16,316 nucleotides of DNA from an uncultured bacterium (GCA_900314375.1 OMVC01000042.1:1-16316); one strand, 5' to 3'; positions 1-7,295 are shown, counted from the first letter of the stretch. The notes: generated by a model not told the origin, from the sequence alone. A program made the numbers and translations.

Positions 1-64
1 ATCGTGTGATACAATTCCATTGTCGCAGGGTTCCTGTTTTGGCACCTTAACGACACCATTTTAA
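1..64. other. GC-richer window edge, possibly the end of an outside gene
   Basis: These bases are about 45% GC, clearly above the following gene. Two plus-strand frames are open from the window edge, stopping at 46-48 and at 62-64. One minus-strand frame is open throughout. The tail of a gene or mobile element lying outside the window is possible. No motif decides the strand or the family, so no product is called. Confidence 0.2.
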
Positions 65-672
65 TTTATTATAAAAGGTATACTAAGCATACCCCACAAA
101 TATAGTAATCCAAGTATAACTGCCAAAATAATCAAATACTTAAACCATTTATCTATATCCAGGCAATATCTTAAATTTGGGTCTTTGACTCTGATTAAAT
201 ATGTATCAATGTAATATACTAAGTAAAGTGTTCTAAAAAATATCATTCCAACTTCGTGGTGAGTTACTGGCGAATTGTATTTTTTCAGTGTGAATTTTTC
301 TATTATCCTTAGTATTCTGTATGTTATAAATATTTCCAAAATAACATCAATTAATACAAAGACTTTTACTATTATCGTTAGTAAAACAAATATACAAAAC
401 CAGACAAATAGAATTTTAAATTTTTTCAAATCTTTTTCTATAGCTATTTTACAAATATTGTTATGATTAAATAATATCCATATCAGACTATAGAAAAAAG
501 GAAAACCAAAAGAACTTAAAATAGATTCAAATACTAAAAATAATGGAATAGAAATCAGTCTAAATTCAGAGAGATTTGGTTCTACAAAAAACTCTCCGCA
601 ATTAGGGCATTTTTCATCATTATTATTAATTTGTTGTCCGCAATAAGGACATAACACTAACTTTTCATCCAT
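61..672 (-). CDS. zinc-ribbon membrane protein of unknown function
   Basis: A 203-residue protein. The N-terminus carries two CPxC knuckles (C8, C11 and C22, C25), the pattern of a short cytoplasmic zinc ribbon. The rest is strongly hydrophobic, with membrane segments at roughly 38-70, 84-120 and 177-200, separated by lysine-rich cytoplasmic-looking stretches. Zinc-ribbon domains of this sort often cap small bacterial membrane proteins of unknown role; no enzyme motif is visible. The ATG at 672 has no Shine-Dalgarno sequence, but a promoter ends six bases before it, which suggests a leaderless mRNA. The gene stands alone, facing left, and its base composition is very AT-rich even for this window. 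The fold is fairly safe, the function unknown. Confidence 0.8.
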   Translation of the reverse strand: MDEKLVLCPYCGQQINNNDEKCPNCGEFFVEPNLSEFRLISIPLFLVFESILSSFGFPFFYSLIWILFNHNNICKIAIEKDLKKFKILFVWFCIFVLLTIIVKVFVLIDVILEIFITYRILRIIEKFTLKKYNSPVTHHEVGMIFFRTLYLVYYIDTYLIRVKDPNLRYCLDIDKWFKYLIILAVILGLLYLWGMLSIPFIIN

Positions 673-678
673 ACGTTA

Positions 679-707
679 ATATTACAACTAGTTTCTTGTT
701 TATGCAA
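679..707 (-). promoter_or_regulatory. sigma70-like promoter, likely leaderless
   Basis: On the minus strand, TTGCAT (702-707) and TAATAT (679-684) are separated by 17 bases. The expected transcription start falls on or next to the A of the ATG at 672, so the mRNA would lack a 5' leader. This agrees with the missing Shine-Dalgarno sequence. Confidence 0.5.
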
Positions 708-732
708 GTTTTACAAATTTTTAGTAAGCAGG

Positions 733-890
733 TTAGACAAAATCCAACAATGAATTGCATTCAAATCCTAATAATATTCTCATATTATAATAAGTTTGTG
801 TATTCAATTTCATAAGCGGTGTTAACCTATGATAAATATTGCAATTATCTCTTAAGTGTTGTAATATTTTCATAAAGTTATTTTGATTAG
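733..890 (-). pseudogene. possible decayed transposase/integrase C-terminus
   Basis: A minus-strand open frame reads ...CNIYHRLTPLMKLNT... before its stop at 733. This loosely recalls the C-terminal tail of DDE integrases of the IS3/IS481 type, where a YN..RPH..L...TP..KL pattern is common. There is no catalytic core, no start site with a Shine-Dalgarno sequence, and the frame runs backwards over the tagD promoter and the first codons of tagD. If real, it is only a relic. The resemblance is by eye and weak. Confidence 0.18.
839..867 (+). promoter_or_regulatory. sigma70-like promoter of tagD
   Basis: TTGCAA (839-844) and TAATAT (862-867) are separated by 17 bases. Transcription would begin near 874, leaving a leader of about 29 bases that carries the AGAGG ribosome-binding site at 889-893. 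Confidence 0.55.
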
Positions 891-902
891 AGGAATTAAG
901 AA

Positions 903-1289
903 TTGAAAAGAGTATTAACATACGGGACATTTGATGTCCTGCACTATGGGCATATAAATTTATTAAAGCGCGCTAAAGCTTTAGGGGATTATCTTATTGT
1001 TGCATTATCATCAGATGAATTTAATGCAATAAAAAATAAAAAATCATATTATACTTACGAACAGCGAAAAATGATACTTGAAGCTTGTCGTTATGTTGAT
1101 TTGGTTATTCCTGAAAATAATTGGGAACAAAAAATTTCTGATGTTCAGGAATATAAAATAGATGTGTTTGTAATGGGTGATGATTGGGAAGGTAAATTTG
1201 ATTTTTTGAAAGATTATTGTGAAGTTGTATATTTGCCTCGTACTCCTGATGTTTCAAGTACTCAGACAAAAGCATATTTGAAAAAATAA
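903..1289 (+). CDS. tagD: glycerol-3-phosphate cytidylyltransferase (TagD-like)
   Basis: A 128-residue cytosolic nucleotidyltransferase predicted to join CTP and glycerol-3-phosphate into CDP-glycerol, the donor for glycerol-phosphate polymers or capsule decoration. The N-terminus has the class signature YGTFDVLHYGH, with the HxGH nucleotide-binding motif at residues 14-17. The C-terminal part has MGDDWEGKFDFL and the second signature RTPDVSST (113-120), matching RTxGISTT of TagD enzymes. The length equals that of the Gram-positive enzymes. The start is TTG at 903, supported by AGAGG nine bases upstream and by MKRVLTYGTFD being the usual family N-terminus. The gene is monocistronic, with its own promoter. 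No polymerase or CDP-glycerol transferase lies nearby, so the acceptor is unknown. Another small alcohol-phosphate substrate is possible. Confidence 0.9.
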   Translation: MKRVLTYGTFDVLHYGHINLLKRAKALGDYLIVALSSDEFNAIKNKKSYYTYEQRKMILEACRYVDLVIPENNWEQKISDVQEYKIDVFVMGDDWEGKFDFLKDYCEVVYLPRTPDVSSTQTKAYLKK

Positions 1290-1292
1290 AAT

Positions 1293-1309
1293 AAAAAGTT
1301 CCCCTTTTT
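1293..1309 (+). terminator. weak candidate terminator after tagD
   Basis: AAAAAG (1293-1298) and CTTTTT (1304-1309) pair over a five-base loop, and the T-run forms the 3' arm. The stem is short with a single G-C pair, so termination would be weak. The position just after the tagD stop codon is the main argument. Confidence 0.25.
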
Positions 1310-1314
1310 GTTTG

Positions 1315-1323
1315 TGTTAAGAT
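1315..1323 (+). promoter_or_regulatory. extended -10 promoter of proS
   Basis: TGtTAAGAT: a TGn extension (1315-1317) followed by a -10-like hexamer at 1318-1323. There is no good -35 at the right distance. Transcription would start near 1330, with a leader of about 25 bases containing the GAGGA ribosome-binding site (1340-1344). Confidence 0.35.
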
Positions 1324-1354
1324 AAAAATACGAGATAAAGAGGAACTAAATATT

Positions 1355-3100
1355 ATGAAAATGTCAAAAATGTTTGTACAGACAATGAGAGAATTTCCGT
1401 CTGATGCAGAAGTTATTTCACATAAAATGCTTGCAAGAGCAGGTTATATAAAAAAATTAACAAGCGGAGTTTATACATTTTTGCCTTTAATGTGGCGTGT
1501 ATTGAAAAAAGTTGAAAATATAATCCGCGACGAGATGGACAAAGCAGGTGCACAAGAATTGTTGATGCCGTTTGTTCAGCCAAAAGAATTGTGGGAAGAA
1601 TCAGGCAGATGGAATGCATACGGCGGTGAGTTGATGCGTTTAAAAGACCGTCATGGCAGAGAAATGTGTCTTGGACCAACTCACGAAGAAATTATAACAT
1701 CGGTTGCTCGTGATGTTTTAAAATCATATAAACAATTACCTGTTAATTTGTATCAAATCCAATCAAAATTCAGGGACGAACGTCGTCCTCGTTTTGGCTT
1801 GTTAAGAGGGCGTGAATTTATAATGAAAGATGCTTATTCTTTCTCAACTTCTCAACAAGAATTAGAAAAAGAATACCAAAATATGTGGCAAGCTTATACA
1901 AATATATTCAATCGATGCGGTTTGCCGACAAAAGCGGTTCAATCGGATTCCGGCGCGATTGGCGGAAGTGTTTCGCATGAATTCATGGTTATAACAGATA
2001 CCGAAGCCGGTGAAAACGATGTATTTTATTGTGATGATTGCGATTATGCCGCAAATTCAAATCATGCTGTTTCAAATTTGCCTGAAGCGATAGTTGACGG
2101 CGGCTATAATGAAGCACAAATTATTGACACACCAAATACCGGTTCGATAGAAGATTTGGCTAAATTCTTAAATTGTCCTCAAACTGTAATTTGCAAAGCT
2201 TTAGTTTATATTGTCGATAAAGCTCCTGTTATTGCTTTAATAAGAGGTGATAAAGCGGTTGAAGAAACAAAATTGATGAACGCAGTAGGCGGAGTTGATA
2301 TTAGAATTGCGACATCGGCTGAAATTGAAGATATAATGAAAGAAAACGGTTTTAGTGCTGTTGCAGGTTTTATCGGGCCAAAAGGTTTGAAAAAATACGG
2401 CGAATATGAGATTAAAATTATTGCCGATAAAACAGTAACGGAACTGAAAAATTTTGTAATCGGTATCAACCAAACTGATAAACACTTCGTTGGTGCAAAT
2501 TGGGGTGTTGATGTGGAATTACCAAGTCAAATTGAGGATATAAGACTTGTTGAAGCAGGTGATTTTTGTCCTCAATGCGGGAAACCGTTAAAAGTCACAA
2601 GAGGAATAGAAGTCGGTAACATTTTCCAATTAGGGACAAAATATTCTCAACCGATGAATGCGGTTTATCTTGATGCTAACGGTAAAACTCAACCTTATAT
2701 AATGGGTTGCTATGGAATAGGTGTTACAAGAACGGCTGCAGCAGCGGTTGAAGCGCATCATGACGAATGGGGAATAAAATGGCCTATTTCAATTGCTCCG
2801 TATCATGTTGTTGTTGTTCCCGTGAGTACGCAGGATGCAGAACAAATGAATGTTGCAAATGAAATTTATGAAAAACTTTTATCTTCAGGCGTGGAAGTGG
2901 TTCTGGATGACAGAAACGAACGTCCGGGGGTTAAATTTAAAGATGCGGATTTAATCGGATTTCCGTTCAGAATTACTATAGGAAAAACAATCGCTGACGG
3001 AAAAGTCGAATTTGTAGAACGTTCAAACGGAGAAAAAACGGAAATGACTCCGCAAGATGCGATAGATAAAGTTATTGATGCAGTTAATGCGGTAAAATAA
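1355..3100 (+). CDS. proS: prolyl-tRNA synthetase, bacterial type with editing domain
   Basis: A 581-residue class II aminoacyl-tRNA synthetase that attaches proline to tRNA-Pro in the cytosol. Visible in order: TSGVYTFLPLMWRVLKK (36-52); the GPTHEE segment (107-112); motif 2 as FRDERRPRFGLLRGREF (139-155); an inserted editing (INS, YbaK-like) domain at about 225-405, bracketed by CxxC pairs at 226/229 and 405/408; motif 3 as GCYGIGVTRT (451-460); and the anticodon-binding domain from about 480, with DDRNERPGVKFKDADLIG. The length fits the bacterial form, such as the E. coli enzyme of about 570 residues. The ATG at 1355 has GAGGA 10-15 bases upstream. It is followed after 42 bases by lptC, which has its own promoter. 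Confidence 0.97.
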   Translation: MKMSKMFVQTMREFPSDAEVISHKMLARAGYIKKLTSGVYTFLPLMWRVLKKVENIIRDEMDKAGAQELLMPFVQPKELWEESGRWNAYGGELMRLKDRHGREMCLGPTHEEIITSVARDVLKSYKQLPVNLYQIQSKFRDERRPRFGLLRGREFIMKDAYSFSTSQQELEKEYQNMWQAYTNIFNRCGLPTKAVQSDSGAIGGSVSHEFMVITDTEAGENDVFYCDDCDYAANSNHAVSNLPEAIVDGGYNEAQIIDTPNTGSIEDLAKFLNCPQTVICKALVYIVDKAPVIALIRGDKAVEETKLMNAVGGVDIRIATSAEIEDIMKENGFSAVAGFIGPKGLKKYGEYEIKIIADKTVTELKNFVIGINQTDKHFVGANWGVDVELPSQIEDIRLVEAGDFCPQCGKPLKVTRGIEVGNIFQLGTKYSQPMNAVYLDANGKTQPYIMGCYGIGVTRTAAAAVEAHHDEWGIKWPISIAPYHVVVVPVSTQDAEQMNVANEIYEKLLSSGVEVVLDDRNERPGVKFKDADLIGFPFRITIGKTIADGKVEFVERSNGEKTEMTPQDAIDKVIDAVNAVK

Positions 3101-3104
3101 TATA

Positions 3105-3134
3105 TTGCACATGATTAAAATTTTGTGCTAAAAT
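3105..3134 (+). promoter_or_regulatory. promoter of the lptC-lptA-TPR cluster, possibly leaderless
   Basis: TTGCAC (3105-3110), an 18-base spacer, then TGcTAAAAT, with the TG extension at 3126-3127 and the -10 at 3129-3134. Predicted transcription start is near 3141, directly before the ATG at 3143. No Shine-Dalgarno sequence precedes either possible start codon. Confidence 0.45.
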
Positions 3135-3142
3135 TTCAATGT

Positions 3143-3724
3143 ATGGATTGGAAAAAATTATCAAAGAAAAAACGTTTATATTTTATAATTGCGGGTTCCA
3201 TGGCAATGATACTTTTGTGGGCGTTTTTAACGGCAAAAGTTATTACACATGATTTTAACCGCCAGCAGGTTGCAGCAAATAAAGACGAGCAACAGGCAAT
3301 TGTAAACGGAATAATTTTAACGGAAACAAAAAACGATACAAAATATTGGGAAATATACGGTGAAAACGGTAAATGGAACAGTATCAACGGCGTTGCGCAA
3401 TTGAATAATGTTTTGGCAAATTTTTATAAAGATAACGAAGTTTCCATGAGTCTTCAGTCTTCAAAAGGTACTTATGATTCAAAGACAAAGGCTGTAACAC
3501 TATACAAGGATACATTTATTGTATTAAAAGACGGAATAACGTTAAATGCGGACAAATTAACTTGGTTGAATTCCAATTCGCCTGTCATTGCGGAAGGACA
3601 CATAAAAATTCAAAAAGCAAATCAACTGTTATCAACTGCTGATAAAATTATTATCAGTCCTAATTATGACAGTTTCAAAATAGAGGGTAATACGGTATCA
3701 AAAGTTTATGAGGATAAAAAATAG
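3143..3724 (+). CDS. lptC: LptC-like lipopolysaccharide export protein
   Basis: A 193-residue single-span membrane protein of the LptC type. In known systems LptC is anchored in the inner membrane with LptB2FG, takes lipopolysaccharide from the ABC transporter and hands it to LptA in the periplasm. A basic N-terminus (KKLSKKKR) is followed by one membrane helix at about 12-32. The remainder is beta-rich, with the repeating pattern YDSKTKAVTLYKD and ADKLTWLNS typical of the OstA/LptA jellyroll. A GTG at 3125 would add six residues, but it lies inside the promoter; the ATG at 3143 is preferred. It is followed by lptA with a one-base gap, which strongly supports the assignment. Sequence conservation in LptC is low, so family membership rests on architecture and context. 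Confidence 0.8.
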   Translation: MDWKKLSKKKRLYFIIAGSMAMILLWAFLTAKVITHDFNRQQVAANKDEQQAIVNGIILTETKNDTKYWEIYGENGKWNSINGVAQLNNVLANFYKDNEVSMSLQSSKGTYDSKTKAVTLYKDTFIVLKDGITLNADKLTWLNSNSPVIAEGHIKIQKANQLLSTADKIIISPNYDSFKIEGNTVSKVYEDKK

Positions 3725-3725
3725 T

Positions 3726-4700
3726 ATGAAAAAGGTTTTAATAACAATAGCATCAATTTTAGTGTTGGTTGGGATTGCGGTTCAAGCTTCCGATTTGATT
3801 ATTGAATCAAAAACTCAAAATTATGCGGAAAAAGATAGTAAAATTAAATTCAACGGGGATGTAAAAGTTACTATTGATGATTTAAAAGTTGTCGGCGACA
3901 GCGCAGATGTTAATGTTGTTGATGGCGAAAAACTTGAAACCGCAACATTTTATGACAAACCTTATGCTTTTGAAATAAAGAAAAATAAAAAAAGAGAAGT
4001 TAAAGCAAATATTTTGAAAGTATCTTTAATTTCAAAAATAATAAGAGCCGAAGGAGATACTCAATCGATAGTATTTGACGGAAAAACTCCTGTTGTTGTA
4101 ATAAATGCGAACACTCAAGAATACAATACAAAAACGGGTGTAATGGTTGCAACAGGTGCAGTCACAATGCTTTATAAAGATATTGAAACTTTTTCCAACC
4201 AAGCAGAAATTACAACAGATAAAAACGGTGATTTGAAAAAACTTGTTCTAATCGGCAATGCGAGAGTAAAACAAGAGAAAAACGAATCTTTAGCTGATAA
4301 ATTTATCTACGAAGCCTCAACAGGTAATCTAACAGCTTATGGTAATACTACCTCAAACGCAATAATGGATGACGGCGCGAAATTAGTTTTAAAATCAAAT
4401 TATCAGGAATATAATCAAAAACGTTCGGTATTCAACGCAAGCGGTAACGTAAGAATTTGGTATCAGGATTATTATGCGGCAGGTCCGAAAGTTTCGCTAT
4501 ATCCTGCAGCAGGTTCAACAAAACCTAACGAAGCGTATTTTATCGGTCGTTCAAGTATTACTCAAGGGGTCAGAACGATTTATGCGGATAAAATTAAGAT
4601 GGTTATGAAGCCGAAAAGCTTTGATGCACAAGGTAATACCAGAACAGTTATCAAAAATATCGGCTCAGGCACGGATGATAATGTGTCTTTAGGATTGTAA
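3726..4700 (+). CDS. lptA: LptA/OstA-like periplasmic lipopolysaccharide transport protein
   Basis: A 324-residue exported protein. The signal peptide is MKKVLITIASILVLVGIAVQA, with likely cleavage after A21. The mature part is a run of beta-strand OstA-type repeats, for example KSQNY-like and YNTKTGVMVATGAV turns, DKFIYEASTGNLTAYGN and YQEYNQKRSVFNASGNVRIW. LptA forms the periplasmic bridge that carries lipopolysaccharide from LptC to LptD. E. coli LptA is about 185 residues, so this protein could hold roughly two jellyroll units. An upstream ATG at 3708 would overlap lptC and put six charged or polar residues before the signal peptide; the ATG at 3726 gives the standard signal and lies one base after the lptC stop. 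It is four bases upstream of the TPR gene, one transcription unit. Confidence 0.8.
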   Translation: MKKVLITIASILVLVGIAVQASDLIIESKTQNYAEKDSKIKFNGDVKVTIDDLKVVGDSADVNVVDGEKLETATFYDKPYAFEIKKNKKREVKANILKVSLISKIIRAEGDTQSIVFDGKTPVVVINANTQEYNTKTGVMVATGAVTMLYKDIETFSNQAEITTDKNGDLKKLVLIGNARVKQEKNESLADKFIYEASTGNLTAYGNTTSNAIMDDGAKLVLKSNYQEYNQKRSVFNASGNVRIWYQDYYAAGPKVSLYPAAGSTKPNEAYFIGRSSITQGVRTIYADKIKMVMKPKSFDAQGNTRTVIKNIGSGTDDNVSLGL

Positions 4701-4704
4701 GATT

Positions 4705-5466
4705 ATGGAACAAATAGATAAAGCGATAGAATGTTTTAAAAAACAAGATTGGAACGGTGCGATTGATAATTTCACCGCCGTTTTAGAACAAGATACCTCA
4801 AATGCGGAGGTTTATAACAATTTAGGTTTGTGCTATGCAAATTCAGGTGATGATGAAAAAGCTGAAAAAAATTATTTGAGAAGTATCGAATTGAATTCAA
4901 GAATCGCGCAAACTTATATAAATCTTGTTGATATTTATTATCGTCAAAAACGCTATGAAGAAGGAATAAATATTTTATCTTATGCAATAGAAAATTTGCC
5001 TGATGATTTGGTATTCAGGCATTATCTGGCAAGATTTTATATGGAAGATGCCAAACGCGATTTGGCGATTGATGAGTTGGAATATATTTTGGATAAACAA
5101 CCTGACAATTATGATGCATATTATGATTTAGGCAGAATATATTTTGATTTGGGTAATTACGATTCCGCTATCGAGAATTTTGAAAATGTTGTTGAATACA
5201 AAGAAGACAACGAATGGATTTATTATTATTTAGGGGAAGCTTATCAGGCAAATGATGAGATTGATAAAGCGCTATCGAGCTTTTTAAAATGCATTGCAAG
5301 AAATAACAAGTTAGCGGTTGCATATAAAAAAGCGGCAATTTTATATATGGCTCGCGGGGATAATGAGGATGCGGTTGAGTATTTTGAAGATTATTTGAAT
5401 ATGGACATCCCTGATGAAGAAAAAGAAAATATTAAAAAAATTATAGAAAGGATTAAAAATCAATAG
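4705..5466 (+). CDS. tetratricopeptide repeat protein
   Basis: A 253-residue protein built almost entirely of about seven tetratricopeptide repeats. Typical helix pairs are AEVYNNLGLCYANSGDDEKA, YDAYYDLGRIYFDLGNYDSA and WIYYYLGEAYQANDEIDKA, each spaced about 34 residues apart. There is no signal peptide or membrane helix, so it is probably cytosolic, and it is strongly acidic. TPR stacks mediate protein-protein contact; the partner cannot be read from sequence. It starts four bases after the lptA stop, so it is probably co-transcribed with lptC and lptA. That suggests, without proving, a link to envelope assembly. A short repeat-bearing gap separates it from dprA. Confidence 0.88.
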   Translation: MEQIDKAIECFKKQDWNGAIDNFTAVLEQDTSNAEVYNNLGLCYANSGDDEKAEKNYLRSIELNSRIAQTYINLVDIYYRQKRYEEGINILSYAIENLPDDLVFRHYLARFYMEDAKRDLAIDELEYILDKQPDNYDAYYDLGRIYFDLGNYDSAIENFENVVEYKEDNEWIYYYLGEAYQANDEIDKALSSFLKCIARNNKLAVAYKKAAILYMARGDNEDAVEYFEDYLNMDIPDEEKENIKKIIERIKNQ

Positions 5467-5511
5467 AAAAAGTATTTTTATTGATAATTAAATTGCACGA
5501 AGTGCTGAAAT

Positions 5512-5543
5512 AATTTTCCATTTTCAATTATCAATTTTCAATT
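5512..5543 (-). repeat. dispersed AT-rich repeat, inverted copy
   Basis: Read on the minus strand, this segment runs AATTGAAAATTGATAATTGA followed by AAATGGAAAATT. It matches, with a few changes, the core of the repeated tails at 16055-16085 and 16280-16310. It lies in the 117-base gap before dprA. A member of an intergenic repeat family is likely. A small GCAC-GAA-GTGC hairpin sits just beside it at 5495-5505. Confidence 0.5.
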
Positions 5544-5583
5544 TGTGAATAATCTTATTATTAACTAACAAAAAGCGTGAATT

Positions 5584-6669
5584 ATGAATTACAAATACTG
5601 GATAGCATTTTCATCAATAGAGCAAATTGACAGTCGGTTTATAAAAAGACTGTACGATTATTTTGGTGATATTGAACGTGCGTTTAATTGTAATTTAAAA
5701 GAGCTTGAAAATATTGACGGTTTGAGTGTAAAAAAGGCACAGAATTTTATCCGGTTGCGAGATAAGGTTGATGTTGATAAAGTTTTTGCAGATGTTGAGT
5801 CAAAAGGGATAAATTTTTTAACTTTGGAAGATGAAAATTACCCCAAGATGTTAAAAAACATTGAAGATCCTCCTGCAGTTTTGTATTATAAAGGCAAATT
5901 GTTTGATTGTAATTTGGATAAAACTTTGGCTGTTGTGGGTTCAAGAAAGGCAAGTTCTAATTCAAGAGATAATTTAAGAAAAATAATTTCGGGTTTAAAC
6001 AATACGGATATTTGTATTGTTTCGGGGTTGGCATCGGGAATTGATACTGTTGCACATACTTCTGCCATTGAAAATAATTTAAAAACCATTGGTGTCATTG
6101 CAAGCGGATTTGACTATGTTTACCCGACACAGAATAAAACTTTGTACGAAAATATTGAAAACGGTTATGGTGCTGTTGTAACGGAGTATTATCCGACATT
6201 TGAGCCGATAAAATTCAGATTTCCTCAACGTAACAGGATAGTTTCGGGGTTAAGTTACGGTACATTGGTAGCCGAAGCGGGTATAAAAAGCGGAGCTTTG
6301 ATTACGGCAAATTTGACATTAGAGCAGGGCAGAGAATTGATGTGTATCCCCGGAGAAATTTCTAACCCGAATACCGAAGGAATTTATAAACTGTTGAAAA
6401 ACGGCGCAACAATGGTAACAGAAAGTAACGACATTTTAGATGCTTTAGGATGGGAAATAAAAAAAGAAGTTCAAACTCAATTGACTTTGCCGACATTGAC
6501 TCCTGATGAAGAAAAGATTTTTGAGAATTTAAGAATTGAAGAAAAAGGGGTTGATGAATTGCTTTCACTAACAGGCATGAGTTTGGATAATTTGTTGATG
6601 AACTTAACAACAATGGAATTAAAAGGTTTGATTAAACAAACAAACGGCGACAGATATAAGGTGGTATAA
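5584..6669 (+). CDS. dprA: DNA processing protein DprA
   Basis: A 361-residue DprA/Smf protein, which in studied bacteria binds incoming single-stranded DNA and loads RecA during natural transformation. The N-terminal part (1-70) is a helical, helix-hairpin-helix/SAM-like region. The Rossmann-like core follows, with AVVGSRKAS (116-124), VSGLASGIDTVAH (146-158), GVIASGFDYVYP (170-181) and FPQRNRIVSGLSYGTLVAEA (213-232), then SGALITANLTLEQGRE. A winged-helix-like C-terminal domain is at about 305-361. Full length, with no missing motif. The ribosome-binding site is poor (GTGA before ATTATG). In many bacteria dprA is next to topA; here an accessory insert separates them. Confidence 0.95.
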   Translation: MNYKYWIAFSSIEQIDSRFIKRLYDYFGDIERAFNCNLKELENIDGLSVKKAQNFIRLRDKVDVDKVFADVESKGINFLTLEDENYPKMLKNIEDPPAVLYYKGKLFDCNLDKTLAVVGSRKASSNSRDNLRKIISGLNNTDICIVSGLASGIDTVAHTSAIENNLKTIGVIASGFDYVYPTQNKTLYENIENGYGAVVTEYYPTFEPIKFRFPQRNRIVSGLSYGTLVAEAGIKSGALITANLTLEQGRELMCIPGEISNPNTEGIYKLLKNGATMVTESNDILDALGWEIKKEVQTQLTLPTLTPDEEKIFENLRIEEKGVDELLSLTGMSLDNLLMNLTTMELKGLIKQTNGDRYKVV

Positions 6670-6705
6670 CTTTTAATGTAGATATAAATTATAAATGTTT
6701 GACTT

Positions 6706-6713
6706 GGAGGTGA
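6706..6713 (+). promoter_or_regulatory. strong ribosome-binding site deciding a TTG start
   Basis: GGAGGTGA is a near-perfect Shine-Dalgarno sequence six bases before the TTG at 6720. It is the strongest in the window and fixes this start although the start codon is rare. Confidence 0.8.
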
Positions 6714-6719
6714 ATAATT

Positions 6720-7232
6720 TTGCAATTTAATTATACAAATAATTTATTACCTTTATTTATTATTATTCCGATATTGTTTATATATTTCTTTTATTTAATA
6801 TGTTCTCATTATAATTATACAAAAAATTTCCGAAATTTATTTAGAAAGAATTTCAATGTATTTGACAAAATTGGCGGGAGTTTAATATACAAATCTGATA
6901 TTTATTTGGTTATGCCTAAAACAAGGGGTTTGTGGTTTGACAATGAATGTGCAGTTGCATTATTATTATATTCCAATAATGTAATAAGTTTAAAGTTATA
7001 TAGCAAAGAATTATTGATAAAAGATTTATCCGATATAAATATATTTGAGGTTACAAAATCTGAAAAGTCTATTATGAAAATGACTAGATTTATTCCTCTA
7101 ACCCGAACTCGTGGGGTTGGTACTGAATTTTCTTATGGTATGAGTATAAAAATGTCCGATAATCATGTTTATTACTTTGCTATAGAAAAAAATTTGTATG
7201 ATTTGCTATTTGCGCATTTGAAACAAGTTTAA
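6720..7232 (+). CDS. single-helix membrane protein of unknown function
   Basis: A 170-residue protein not recognised as a known family. One hydrophobic helix at residues 8-28 anchors it; the following HYNYTKNFRNLFRKN is basic, so the rest is probably cytoplasmic. The soluble part alternates short hydrophobic strands (GSLIYKSDIYLVMP, VALLLYSNNVISLKLY, VYYFAIE) and ends in a helix, YDLLFAHLKQ. That order, strands capped by a C-terminal helix, could be a PH-like small domain; this is a guess. The start is TTG at 6720 with an excellent Shine-Dalgarno sequence, and AT-rich TATAAA-like boxes lie at 6683-6695. It is the first gene of the accessory stretch between dprA and topA. Confidence 0.75.
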   Translation: MQFNYTNNLLPLFIIIPILFIYFFYLICSHYNYTKNFRNLFRKNFNVFDKIGGSLIYKSDIYLVMPKTRGLWFDNECAVALLLYSNNVISLKLYSKELLIKDLSDINIFEVTKSEKSIMKMTRFIPLTRTRGVGTEFSYGMSIKMSDNHVYYFAIEKNLYDLLFAHLKQV

Positions 7233-7244
7233 ATAATATGTTAA

Positions 7245-7265
7245 TTGGCGTTGTAACGCTACCAA
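7245..7265. repeat. imperfect inverted repeat before the DUF559 cassette
   Basis: TTGGCGTT (7245-7252) and AACG-cta-CCAA (7255-7265) form two stacked four-base stems with a three-base bulge. There is no T-run, so an intrinsic terminator is unlikely. It lies between the membrane-protein gene and the next promoter. Confidence 0.3.
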
Positions 7266-7284
7266 TGTTCAGACTTTCAGTTAC

Positions 7285-7295
7285 TATGATATAAT
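7285..7295 (+). promoter_or_regulatory. extended -10 promoter before the DUF559 cassette
   Basis: TATGATATAAT: consensus TATAAT at 7290-7295 with a TGn extension at 7287-7289. The same 11 bases occur before topA at 8494-8504. A -35 is poor (TTCAGA at 7268-7273). Transcription would start near 7302, just before the left palindrome. Confidence 0.5.

Noticed and set aside
20..60. Possible tRNA end at the left edge
   Set aside because: GGTTCC is present, but no paired T-arm or acceptor stem can be built around it.
1413..1679. Antisense open frame within proS
   Set aside because: It lies wholly inside a well-conserved gene, has no ribosome-binding site and no recognisable motif.
2206..2485. Two overlapping hydrophobic antisense frames within proS
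   Set aside because: Both mirror the editing-domain codons of proS; the hydrophobic look comes from complementing charged codons.
3125..3142. GTG start for lptC
   Set aside because: It lies inside the -10 region of the best promoter and lacks a ribosome-binding site; the ATG at 3143 gives a standard N-terminus.
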